From an uncultured Bacteroidota bacterium (GTDB lineage Bacteria > Bacteroidota > Bacteroidia > UKL13-3): DNA of 64,000 nucleotides. Positions 9,701-16,928 of this stretch are shown here, one piece after another. The stretch covers positions 114,129 through 178,128 of the forward strand of contig CAINMV010000023.1 of NCBI GenBank assembly GCA_903850915.1. Direction: 5' to 3'. The first letter of the stretch is position 1. Every line of letters begins with the position of its first letter. Made by a program: the position numbers and the translations under genes. The notes beneath the pieces were generated by a model, which worked only from the letters and a program-made list of their open reading frames with translations, was not told where the DNA came from and did no database searches.

Positions 9701-9808
9701 ATCAAACTCGACTCCTTTTTTAACAAGGAATTCGATAAGAACACCGGCCTGCCTGCCTAAATCTCCCGCAATTTTATTTAATCGTACTACTAGTTTTGGG
9801 TCGCTCAT
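6761..9808 (-). CDS. infB: Translation initiation factor IF-2
   Basis: This is a 1015-residue GTPase that brings initiator fMet-tRNA to the 30S subunit. An IF2_N module is at the start (VRLNKIAGDLGRQAGVLIEF), followed by a long charged and then Gly/Asn/Arg-rich linker (to about 410). A second IF2_N-like segment and the G domain follow, with P-loop GHVDHGKTS near residue 520, DTPGHE (G3) and NKMD (G4). Domains II-IV complete the C-terminus. Length is typical for Bacteroidota IF-2 with its long N-terminal extension. It is the last gene of rimP-nusA-infB, 167 nt after nusA, and ends just before the shared terminator. Confidence 0.98.
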   Translation of the reverse strand: MSDPKLVVRLNKIAGDLGRQAGVLIEFLVKKGVEFDKDKGANAKISPEVHEILLEEFSSDKALKDQAVRRNEDKFVKSEVIVAPEKKSAIINDKEEDNLDEILENTKKQFIVNELNAKKKSEDDKKIELAKAAEALAEKESALEVPAVVESEPIVNSEEDVLSIKTTKLKGTKLINVIELPDENGKKIRPKKTKADIEAEKEASSKEKIAKSKAEQKSKSTEVKPIIELETAAVLADKKKGKAPLNISEALKGDTTEKRVEGELTETKYVKLEGPKILNKIEIPVDKEKIRLTPAEKKEKRKRLNKSNYIGGSDTKVFKGPNTTGGDPAAGRGTPNRGPGFDRNTSNPNSPNTNTGAPGNNRGGGNSRRPANEFTKKEVGDKVKQTLNRMGGTGNTRTSGSDRRKFSKQKRDIHAERTEQSRMLQEEESRVLKVTEFVSANDLAKMMDVPVTEVISACMTLGMMVSINQRLDAEMITIVAEEFDFKVEFVGAESEEIVDVDEEFIDDPEAMIERPPIVTIMGHVDHGKTSLLDYIRNANVVAGEAGGITQHLGAYEVTLPNKKKIAFIDTPGHEAFTAMRARGAQVTDIVIIVIAADDAIMPQTREAISHAQAANVPIIFAFNKMDKDGANPDKIREQLSAMNILVEEWGGKYQTQEISAKKGLNIELLLEKILIEAEMLQLKANPNKSAVGTVLEATMEKGRGIVASMMVQEGTLHRGDMLLAGQFATKVRALFNERGVVIESAGPSTPVKILGFAGAPQSGEKFKVYMDEDLAKDIATRRQQLMREQGIRTQKHITLDEIGRRLAIGNFKELKLIVKADVDGSVQALTDSFQKLSTNEVQITILHQGVGQISEGDVMLASASDAIIIGFQVRPSAQARKLGESEGIDIKYYAIIYDAINDIKAAMEGMLAPTTEEKVVCNVEIREVFNISKVGNIAGCYVLDGKIERKTKIRIVRDGVVIHTGELESLKRFKDDVKDVATGYECGLNIKGFNNIAVGDIIEGYEITEVKRKLV

Positions 9809-9975
9809 TTATTGAATGTATATATACTTTTTTGTCTTGTGAAAATTACATAGCACAATCATGCTGCATTGGGGATGCCTGCATTACGCTACACAAAACT
9901 TATATATACGTTAAGCAATCCCTTACATGTGATTGTAATCTTTAAATTTCAATTCTATTTTGAAAGAAGTTTTCA

Positions 9976-11244
9976 TTAACCTTCAAATTCAGCAAGCAAT
10001 ATTTGCTTGATTTCTCTAATGGTTTCTTCTTCCAGCTCGGTACGACGCACTAACTCTTCATCACTTAATGCTAATACGCTTCGAGCAGTATCGCATCCAA
10101 TCTTCTTTAATTCGTCGATAATCCAGCTATCAATTTCGTCTGAAAATTCTTCCAGATCCACATCATCTTCCTCATTTATTTCTTCACCATCACGGAACAC
10201 ATCCACCGTGTATCCGGTAAGTTCGCCAGCCAACTTTATGTTTTGTCCGCCTTTACCAATAGCCATTGCTACTTGATCAGGCTTTAAAAATACCGCTGCA
10301 CGTTTCTTTTCCTCATCCAACTTCACGTTTGTAATTTTCGCAGGGTTTAATGCCCTTGAAATATACAACACCGTATTGGTGGTGTAATTTACAACGTCGA
10401 TATTTTCGTTACGTAATTCACGCACAATACTGTGAATACGGCTACCTTTCATTCCTACACATGCGCCTACTGGATCTACACGATCGTCATAGCTTTCTAC
10501 AGCCACCTTGGCGCGTTCACCAGGCAATCTCACAATTTTTTTGATGGCAATTACGCCGTCCATAATTTCAGGCACCTCACGTTCTAACAACCTTTCTAGG
10601 AAGATAGGAGCAGTACGTGAAAGCGTAATTTTAGGAACCGCATTATTCATTTCTACTTTTTCGATTACAGCTCGAATGCTGTCGCCTTTCTTAAAGAAAT
10701 CGGCACCAATCATATTTGCGCGAGGTAATGACAACTCATTTCCTTCATGCAAAATCATCATCTCTTTTTTCCAGATTTGGTAAACCTCTCCAACAATCAC
10801 CTCTCCTACCATTTCTTTGTATTTACGGAACAAATCCGCATTTTTTAATTCAAGGCTTCGGCTATTCAGTGTTTGACGTGCATTGTAAATAGCACGGCGT
10901 TTAAATTGACTTAAATCCACTTTTACCGCTATTTCTTCCCCTATTTCACAATCGTCAACATGTTTTATTGCATCGCTGTATTCCATTTCAGTGGCAGTAC
11001 TATAGATGTCCTCATCGGCCACTACGGTATAATTCTGCCATATTTCCAGCTCACCATTATCCGGATTTACAATAATATCGAAGTTCTCATCGCTACCATA
11101 TTCTTTTTTGAGCATAGCTCTGAAAACGTCTTCTTGCACTCGAACAACGGTCGCTTTGTCAATGTTTTTGGAATCCTTAAATTCACTAAAAGCGTTGATC
11201 AAGTCTGACTTGTCCATTTCGGTACTTTTTGCTTTAGCTTTCAT
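9976..11244 (-). CDS. nusA: Transcription termination/antitermination factor NusA
   Basis: The 422-residue RNA polymerase-binding factor has an N-terminal polymerase-binding domain (about 1-135), an S1 domain (from VGEVIVGEVYQIWKK, about 145-210) and two KH domains (VGACVGMKGSRI and AMAIGKGGQNI). After an acidic stretch (EEINEEDDVDLEEF) it ends in one helix-hairpin-helix-like segment. It modulates pausing and intrinsic termination. It lies 41 nt downstream of rimP in the classical rimP-nusA-infB operon. That position matters here because the operon leader contains an intrinsic-terminator-like hairpin, a natural target for NusA feedback (inference). Confidence 0.97.
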   Translation of the reverse strand: MKAKAKSTEMDKSDLINAFSEFKDSKNIDKATVVRVQEDVFRAMLKKEYGSDENFDIIVNPDNGELEIWQNYTVVADEDIYSTATEMEYSDAIKHVDDCEIGEEIAVKVDLSQFKRRAIYNARQTLNSRSLELKNADLFRKYKEMVGEVIVGEVYQIWKKEMMILHEGNELSLPRANMIGADFFKKGDSIRAVIEKVEMNNAVPKITLSRTAPIFLERLLEREVPEIMDGVIAIKKIVRLPGERAKVAVESYDDRVDPVGACVGMKGSRIHSIVRELRNENIDVVNYTTNTVLYISRALNPAKITNVKLDEEKKRAAVFLKPDQVAMAIGKGGQNIKLAGELTGYTVDVFRDGEEINEEDDVDLEEFSDEIDSWIIDELKKIGCDTARSVLALSDEELVRRTELEEETIREIKQILLAEFEG

Positions 11245-11285
11245 ATCAATAATTAAATTTATACTTATGAATCTTGTTACTCAAA

Positions 11286-11735
11286 TTAAAATTCTAACAT
11301 AACACGGGCTTCCTTCACGTCCAACATTGGAATGTTATGTTCTATCGCTTCCTTTTTTTTACTTAGTTCTTCCAACACCAAACTTACACCATCAAACGAC
11401 TTCAACCTACCTTTGATTACATCACCATCATCCGTTTTAACTTGAAACTTTCGTCCCACATGCTTAGGATATTGTCGTGCAATAAGCAGCGGCTCATCGG
11501 CACCTGGGGAAGTTACATCTAAATGATAGGCGTCTTGCAAACTTTCTTCCTCTTCTAAGTGATCGCTTAAAAAACGACTTACTTTAGTGCAATCTTCAAT
11601 AGCCAATCCAGCATCTCCATCTATAATCACGAGTATCTTTTTATTGCCTTGGGAAATTTTTACACTTACCAAAAAAACGGGAGTTTCCTTTAAAAACTCC
11701 TGAACTAATAGAGATATTTTCGCTGCCAATTGCAT
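11286..11735 (-). CDS. rimP: Ribosome maturation factor RimP
   Basis: The 149-residue protein has the RimP layout: an N-terminal alpha/beta domain with VIIDGDAGLAIEDCTKVSR and DAYHLDVTSPGADEPL, then a C-terminal SH3-like barrel (KVKTDDGDVIKGRLKSFDG-like). It assists 30S subunit maturation. It is the first gene of the operon with nusA and infB. The ATG at 11735 lies only 8 nt after the base of a terminator-like hairpin. It is divergent from mnmE. Confidence 0.95.
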   Translation of the reverse strand: MQLAAKISLLVQEFLKETPVFLVSVKISQGNKKILVIIDGDAGLAIEDCTKVSRFLSDHLEEEESLQDAYHLDVTSPGADEPLLIARQYPKHVGRKFQVKTDDGDVIKGRLKSFDGVSLVLEELSKKKEAIEHNIPMLDVKEARVMLEF

Positions 11736-11788
11736 GGTATAAAAAAAGAGGGGTTACTGCCCCTCTTTTCAAATTCACCGCAAATATA
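11736..11788 (-). promoter_or_regulatory. rimP operon promoter box and attenuator-like leader hairpin
   Basis: On the minus strand, TATATTTG (11781-11788) fits TAnnTTTG and predicts a leader of about 40 nt. That leader is almost wholly a hairpin: a 10-bp perfect stem AAAAGAGGGG/CCCCTCTTTT (arms 11744-11753 and 11760-11769, 6-nt loop), then a run of T and ATACC before the ATG. It has the form of an intrinsic terminator but lies upstream of its own operon, so attenuation or occlusion of the start site is inferred. Confidence 0.65.
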
Positions 11789-11966
11789 CGCAAAGTTTTA
11801 TCATATAAGCGTATTTTCGCCGAAAAAAACAGTACTTATCGAGGCGAATTTCCCAATCATTGCTTAAATTGTATTTATTTCAATGCTCCAAGACGTCATC
11901 GGTAAAAACAGGAACACCCAAAAACTCAATGATACAATGTTGGAAATATAGATTACACTACAAAAT

Positions 11967-13343
11967 ATGCATTATAACCTCAACGACACAATAGTAGCCT
12001 TAGCTACGCCTCAAGGTGTAGGAGCCATCGGCGTAATCCGATTGTCAGGACCATTGGCGATATCCATTTGCAATAGCGTATTTAAGGGCAAAGACCTTAA
12101 CAAAGAAGCTTCCCATACCTTACATTTTGGAAAAATAGTCGACATACAAGGGGAAATTATTGATGAAGTACTTGTTTCGATTTTTAATGGTCCAAATAGT
12201 TATACTGGCGAAAATGTGGTAGAGATATCCTGTCATGGGTCGCCCTATATTTTGCAACGAGTGTTGGAAATTTTGCATACACAAGGTGCCCGCAGCGCCG
12301 AAGCTGGGGAATTCACGCTACGCGCTTTTTTAAACAAGAAGCTCGATCTCTCCCAGGCCGAGGCGGTAGCCGACCTGATCGCGTCCGACTCCAAGTCGTC
12401 TCATCATTTGGCGATGCAGCAGATGCGTGGAGGTTTTAAAAACACCATTGCAGGCTTACGCACCGAATTAATAAATTTTGCTGCACTTATCGAATTGGAG
12501 CTTGATTTTGGTGAAGAAGATGTTGAATTTGCAAATCGCGATAAACTAATTGAATTGATTAATAAAATACAAGCAATGCTTCTACCTTTAATGGAATCAT
12601 TTCAACTCGGCAATGTAATTAAAAATGGGGTGAGCACGGTAATTGCTGGTCGCCCCAATGCTGGCAAATCAACTTTACTTAATACACTATTGCAAGAAGA
12701 ACGTGCCATAGTAAGTGAAATTGCAGGTACCACACGCGACACCATTGAAGAAGCCTTGGTTATCGATGGCATTGTATTTCGATTTATAGATACAGCTGGC
12801 ATCCGTGAGGCAACTGATACGATTGAGCATTTAGGTATTGCGAAAACCTTTGAAAAAATCAGACAGTCGTCGATTATAATTTATGTCTTCGACTGCACCC
12901 AGCTTAATGAGGTGGACGTTATTGAGGATATAAAACAGCTTCATGCAGGAGATATTCCGGTACTCTTGATTGCCAATAAAATAGATTTAATCGCAATCAC
13001 TCCTAAATACAAATATCCAAATTTAACTGTCCATTCCATTGCAGCTAAAGAAAACAGAAATATAAACGAGCTAAAGAAATTGCTGCATGATTTAGTACTT
13101 AGCAATACGAAAGTAGTGGCCAACGATATCATAATTTCCAACCTACGACACTACGAAGCGTTGACAAAAGCGAATAAAGCTTTGGAATCTGTTCAGTGCG
13201 GGATTGCCAACAAAATTAGCGGAGAGTTGGTTGCCATGGATCTTAAAGAGGCCTTGACTTCCTTAGGTTCTATTTCTGGAGTCATCGACATCGACCAAGA
13301 CATCCTAGGAGCTATTTTCAGTAAGTTCTGTATCGGCAAGTGA
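11967..13343 (+). CDS. mnmE: tRNA U34 modification GTPase MnmE (TrmE)
   Basis: The 458-residue protein works with MnmG to make 5-carboxymethylaminomethyl-type modifications at wobble uridine. The N-terminal tetrahydrofolate-binding domain contains DTIVALATPQGVGAIGVIRLSG. A helical domain is interrupted by a G domain (about 215-380) with P-loop GRPNAGKSTL, a TTRDTIEE switch and DTAGIRE. The C-terminus FCIGK carries the essential Cys of the CxGK motif. Length is standard. Its stop overlaps the long frame of the next gene, and the two are likely co-transcribed. Confidence 0.98.
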   Translation: MHYNLNDTIVALATPQGVGAIGVIRLSGPLAISICNSVFKGKDLNKEASHTLHFGKIVDIQGEIIDEVLVSIFNGPNSYTGENVVEISCHGSPYILQRVLEILHTQGARSAEAGEFTLRAFLNKKLDLSQAEAVADLIASDSKSSHHLAMQQMRGGFKNTIAGLRTELINFAALIELELDFGEEDVEFANRDKLIELINKIQAMLLPLMESFQLGNVIKNGVSTVIAGRPNAGKSTLLNTLLQEERAIVSEIAGTTRDTIEEALVIDGIVFRFIDTAGIREATDTIEHLGIAKTFEKIRQSSIIIYVFDCTQLNEVDVIEDIKQLHAGDIPVLLIANKIDLIAITPKYKYPNLTVHSIAAKENRNINELKKLLHDLVLSNTKVVANDIIISNLRHYEALTKANKALESVQCGIANKISGELVAMDLKEALTSLGSISGVIDIDQDILGAIFSKFCIGK

Positions 13344-13393
13344 AGCATGAAACCAACAACAAAAGTTCTTGTATTCTCATAACCATAGCAGCG

Positions 13394-14068
13394 GTGAAAA
13401 ATAAATATATAAACGTCCACACTCATCAAACAATTGAAAATTCTATTTCAGAAAGTATTCAGAATGTATCTGGCGATTTTGATAATATCAAGGAACATGG
13501 CTTTTTCTCGGTGGGCCTGCATCCTTGGCATATTAATGCCTTAACGGCTAAAAGTTGCTTCGCTGAACTAGCATTGGTAAGCCAAAAAACAAATGTTTTA
13601 GCTATTGGCGAATGTGGATTGGATAAGCTATGTAATACGAATTATGAACTTCAAAAAAACTGGTTCGTAAAACAAATTGAATGGGCAAATCATATTAAAA
13701 AACCACTTATTATTCACTGTGTGAGAGCCCACGATGAAATTTTACAGTTGCTTAAATCTGCAAATAATAAGTCACCTGTTGTTTTTCATGGCTTCAACAA
13801 AAAGCTAACTTTAGCATCGAAAATAATTGATCATGGTTATTATCTCTCTTTTGGTAAACAGTTGCTGTGGGGAAACTATAGTGATATTTTTAAGGCAATC
13901 CCAATAGAAAGGATAGTTTTTGAAACTGATGACGCTCATGTTACGATTGATGAGATTTACAAATCGGCGGCACACATCAAAAATATAACACTCGACATTT
14001 TATGTCAAAAGGTCTTAAACAATACCATATGTGTTTTTGGTAAAAACTTCACGAATTTAAACGAATAA
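13394..14068 (+). CDS. TatD-family metal-dependent hydrolase
   Basis: I chose the GTG at 13394, so the protein starts MKNKYINVHTHQ. The family normally begins within a few residues of its HxH metal site, and the upstream 18 codons (GTG at 13340, overlapping mnmE) add nothing family-like. About 224 residues follow, with the metal-site motifs HTH, GECGLDK, HCVRAHDEIL, FHGFNK and FETDDA. TatD enzymes are metal-dependent nucleases, and several Bacteroidota paralogues are this short. The start 50 nt after mnmE suggests one transcript. Substrate uncertain. Confidence 0.85.
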   Translation: MKNKYINVHTHQTIENSISESIQNVSGDFDNIKEHGFFSVGLHPWHINALTAKSCFAELALVSQKTNVLAIGECGLDKLCNTNYELQKNWFVKQIEWANHIKKPLIIHCVRAHDEILQLLKSANNKSPVVFHGFNKKLTLASKIIDHGYYLSFGKQLLWGNYSDIFKAIPIERIVFETDDAHVTIDEIYKSAAHIKNITLDILCQKVLNNTICVFGKNFTNLNE

Positions 14069-14530
14069 TATTTTTGAATTATCATAATTGAAAACAAATC
14101 GATCTTTTAAAAACCCTACCTTAAAGGCATTACTGTAATTTATTTAAATTAATGTAACTGGCACTAAAACTATCAAAGCCGACTTGAGAAGCCGCATTTG
14201 AATTTATTTTAAACCTAGAAAAAGATAGACTTTGGAGGGAAGAAATAAATTCCACCGCTATGCAAAACAAAACAAGGTTCTTGACAATTATTTTTCGCAA
14301 AATGCTGGAGACAATTAAAATGCCAAAAAATATATTACTTTTGTTAATCATTGAGTTAAGTGTTTCTTTGTATACAGTGAAAGATTGAAATTTGTTGATA
14401 TAACAAACCTATCAGCTTGACTTTGAATAAAAAGCAAAAAACAAGAAAGTATTAAAAGCACGCAACCACTTAAATAACATAAGGCTCCACAGAGAGTTTA
14501 AAGCCATTATTAAAATTAACACAAAATAGA
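14069..14530. other. Intergenic stretch, no confident gene
   Basis: AT-rich sequence without recognisable RNA structure. A 73-codon minus-strand frame (14130-14351) has a hydrophobic start, and TAGGTTTG (14404-14411), matching TAnnTTTG, lies upstream of it. Its sequence is unlike any family I know, and I do not call it a gene. Confidence 0.4.
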
Positions 14531-15037
14531 ATGCGAAAGACCGACACTAAATTAAACACATTCATTATAATAATTGGAGTTTTGTTTATGCTCAACATCT
14601 CTTGTAAAAGAGACCCCGTTAAAACCGCTGAAGAAAAAGTAGAGGATGCGCAAGATGCCTTTATAGCATCACTTGTTGCAAACCCTCCAACGAAAGCCGA
14701 CATCTCTGACAGGGTAAAAGTTTATTTACTAAATAACACAAGTGATTTTTTTGGGGCAACCGTTACCTTGCTCGATAGCTTGAAAATTGCAACATACAGC
14801 CCATATTGGTATCGATCGGGCACTAATTTAATGATGACTGACCTAAACGCAGATACTGCCTATAATATCAACAATCAATCATGGCTTCGTCAACCAATCG
14901 ACGGAGGCACAGCAATATGGACAGCTCCATACTTTGATGCAGGTGGTGGCAATATCTGGATGAAAACACGATCGGTCCCGGTTTTTGTTAATGGAAAAAT
15001 AATTGCCGTTTCAACCACAGATATGGCCACCAAATAA
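14531..15037 (+). CDS. Small lipoprotein consisting of a Cache-like sensor fragment
   Basis: This is a 168-residue lipoprotein: a hydrophobic segment (FIIIIGVLFML) ends in lipobox LNISC with the acylated Cys near residue 25. A short helical region follows (AEEKVEDAQDAFIASLV). The C-terminal half resembles the membrane-distal part of periplasmic Cache (PDC) sensor domains: TYSPYWYRSG, then WTAPYFDAGGGNIWMKT, then a PVFVNGKIIAVSTTD strand pair. Cache domains normally sit in chemoreceptors or kinases and bind small ligands. Here nothing follows, so it may be a free ligand-binding lipoprotein. The Cache assignment is by motif feel only. Confidence 0.6.
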   Translation: MRKTDTKLNTFIIIIGVLFMLNISCKRDPVKTAEEKVEDAQDAFIASLVANPPTKADISDRVKVYLLNNTSDFFGATVTLLDSLKIATYSPYWYRSGTNLMMTDLNADTAYNINNQSWLRQPIDGGTAIWTAPYFDAGGGNIWMKTRSVPVFVNGKIIAVSTTDMATK

Positions 15038-15223
15038 TTTTCACAACGAAGCCACATTTTTATTAAAATCCTTCATCCTAAAATTAGTGGTGATGCATCT
15101 GATTGACAATCTTTGGATTTAATTACCAGAACGAATAGGTGTAAATAAAATCAATGCACTTGGAAGACAGTTGAAAAATAGTGCTCGATTTTTCTGAACA
15201 GTAGTAATAAATAAGACAATGTG

Positions 15224-15231
15224 TATTTTTG
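15224..15231 (+). promoter_or_regulatory. -7 box (TATTTTTG) for tcdA
   Basis: TATTTTTG matches TAnnTTTG exactly, 20 nt before the tcdA ATG. No clear -33 TTTG was found. Confidence 0.45.
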
Positions 15232-15251
15232 ACAAAATTTCGTAAATTATA

Positions 15252-15977
15252 ATGAATGATCTTTCGTGGTTGTCGAGAACAAGCTTGCTAATCGGTAGTG
15301 AAAAACTTCACAACCTCACGCAAAAGCATGTGATGGTAGTAGGAATGGGCGGTGTAGGTTCGTTTGCCGCCGAATTTATAGCTCGAGGTGGTGTGGGTAA
15401 AATGACCATTATCGATGGTGATATCGTGGATCCAACCAACCGCAATCGACAATTGCCAGCGCTATCATCCAACCACGGTGAGGCGAAAGTTCAAATAATG
15501 GCTCAACGTTTGCTGGATATAAATCCAGAATTAGAGTTAAATGTGATTGAAGAATTCATAAATCCATCAATGGTTAGTCAACATTTAGATCTTAACCCTG
15601 ATTATATCATCGATGCGATTGACAGCCTAACACCAAAACTTACGTTTATTAAAATGGCCTACGAAAGAAAAATGCCGTTGATAAGCAGCATGGGGGCAGG
15701 CGCGAAATTGGATCCTACGATATTAAGAGTGGTAGACATTTCAGAAACTTACTATTGCCCATTTGCACACCAAGTTCGCAAAACATTACGCAGGCAAGGG
15801 ATAAAGTCAGGTGTGCAAGTTGTTTTTAGCCCCGAACCGCCAAACAAAGAAAGCTTGATGCTCACCGATGGTAAAAACTATAAAAGATCGGCCTATGGCA
15901 CTATTTCCTATATGCCTGCTACATTCGGTGCCGTTGCTGCTTCGGTTGCCTTACGTGGCTTGATGAAAACGAAGTGA
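15252..15977 (+). CDS. tcdA: tRNA threonylcarbamoyladenosine dehydratase (TcdA/CsdL, E1-like)
   Basis: The 241-residue ThiF/MoeB-like E1 enzyme cyclises t6A37 of tRNA to ct6A using ATP. It opens with SRTSLLIGSEKLHNL, typical of TcdA. The nucleotide-binding loop VVGMGGVGSFAAEFIARGG follows, then the acidic strand IIDGDIVDPTNRNRQ and DAIDSLTPK. No MoeB-type zinc-binding CxxC pairs are visible, and the length fits TcdA (about 240-270), not MoeB or ThiF. The gene is monocistronic with its own -7 box. Confidence 0.93.
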   Translation: MNDLSWLSRTSLLIGSEKLHNLTQKHVMVVGMGGVGSFAAEFIARGGVGKMTIIDGDIVDPTNRNRQLPALSSNHGEAKVQIMAQRLLDINPELELNVIEEFINPSMVSQHLDLNPDYIIDAIDSLTPKLTFIKMAYERKMPLISSMGAGAKLDPTILRVVDISETYYCPFAHQVRKTLRRQGIKSGVQVVFSPEPPNKESLMLTDGKNYKRSAYGTISYMPATFGAVAASVALRGLMKTK

Positions 15978-16059
15978 CTTTCTAGTTAAATATTAATGAA
16001 ATATAACTCTTTAAGAAAGCCAATCAATTATTTTACTTTATTTGTTTGAATTATATCTC

Positions 16060-16067
16060 TACTTTTG
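16060..16067 (+). promoter_or_regulatory. -7 box (TACTTTTG) for the redoxin/metal-barrel pair
   Basis: TACTTTTG matches TAnnTTTG exactly. Two overlapping TTTG motifs (16041-16048) lie somewhat closer than the usual -33 spacing. The start codon at 16130 leaves a leader of about 60 nt. Confidence 0.5.
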
Positions 16068-16129
16068 GAAACATAAATATTTGATGATGCCACTGCTTGA
16101 CAAACAATAAATTCAAATCCACTTTTATC

Positions 16130-16918
16130 ATGAAAAAAAATTTACTTTTAATTTTAATATTGGCTTTTGGGAAGTTAGAATTTGCACAAACAGCTGTTGA
16201 CTTTACGGCTCCTGATTGTTCGGGTACAAGTCACAATTTATTTACAGAACTTAACGCTGGTAAAATTATCGTTTTAGTATGGGTAATGCCCTGCGGCACA
16301 TGTATTAGTGATGCTAAAGCTGGCTACGATGCTGCACAAAGCTTTGCTACATCTAACCCAGGTAGAGTGATTTATTGGTTAGTCGACGATATTGGAAATT
16401 CAACCTGTTCAACAGTATCTTCATGGGCAAACACCAATGGAATTGTAACCAACAACATCACTGTTTTTTCAAATTCTGGCAATAAAATTGATGAAGCTAA
16501 TTATGGTGGTTCTGCAATGCCACACGTCTTGGTTTTGGGTGGTATGAATCATCGGGTTTACTATAACAAAAGAAATGGCAATAATGATGGCGCCGCAATT
16601 ACTTCAGCTATAGATCAAGTAATCGCTAGTGGTATTGTTGCACCCAATGGAGAAAAAGAAAATCCAATCGAAATCTATCCTAATCCGGCAAAGGATAAAA
16701 TTACGTTGATTGGTTTAAATGATTTCACAATCTATCATGCAATCGAAATTTATGATGTATTTGGAAAAGAAATTCATGCTATAAAGCCGAGTAACAAATA
16801 TCAATTGAGGGGTGCATTGGAAATAAGCCTACCTCCATCAATCCCGAGTGGAAATTATATGCTTCGTATTAAAAACGAAACTGAGTCCTATAATTTACGT
16901 TTTATGATTGTCGATTAA
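16130..16918 (+). CDS. Secreted thioredoxin-like protein with T9SS type A sorting domain
   Basis: The ATG at 16130 (262 residues) gives a signal peptide MKKNLLLILILAFGKLEFAQ; the longer frame would need a TTG. A thioredoxin-like domain follows with the redox motif in VWVMPCGTCISDAKA, then further Cys in NSTCSTV and a cis-Pro-like SAMPHVLVL. The last 75 or so residues are a type A T9SS domain (EIYPNPAKDKITLIG ... SGNYMLRIKNE). It is thus predicted to be a surface or secreted thiol-disulfide protein, unusual because most TlpA/SCO-like proteins stay in the periplasm. It lies 10 nt upstream of the metal-binding barrel gene, probably one operon, suggesting a job in metal delivery or protection (inference). 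Confidence 0.85.
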   Translation: MKKNLLLILILAFGKLEFAQTAVDFTAPDCSGTSHNLFTELNAGKIIVLVWVMPCGTCISDAKAGYDAAQSFATSNPGRVIYWLVDDIGNSTCSTVSSWANTNGIVTNNITVFSNSGNKIDEANYGGSAMPHVLVLGGMNHRVYYNKRNGNNDGAAITSAIDQVIASGIVAPNGEKENPIEIYPNPAKDKITLIGLNDFTIYHAIEIYDVFGKEIHAIKPSNKYQLRGALEISLPPSIPSGNYMLRIKNETESYNLRFMIVD

Positions 16919-16928
16919 TAATTTTGTA

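Noticed and set aside
13340..13393. GTG start for the TatD-family gene overlapping mnmE
   Set aside because: It adds 18 residues before the metal-binding HTH, which in this family lies near the N-terminus. The later GTG at 13394 fits better.
14130..14351. 73-codon minus-strand frame with hydrophobic N-terminus
   Set aside because: A TAGGTTTG box lies upstream, but -33 spacing is poor and the sequence resembles no protein family. Left as part of the intergenic description.
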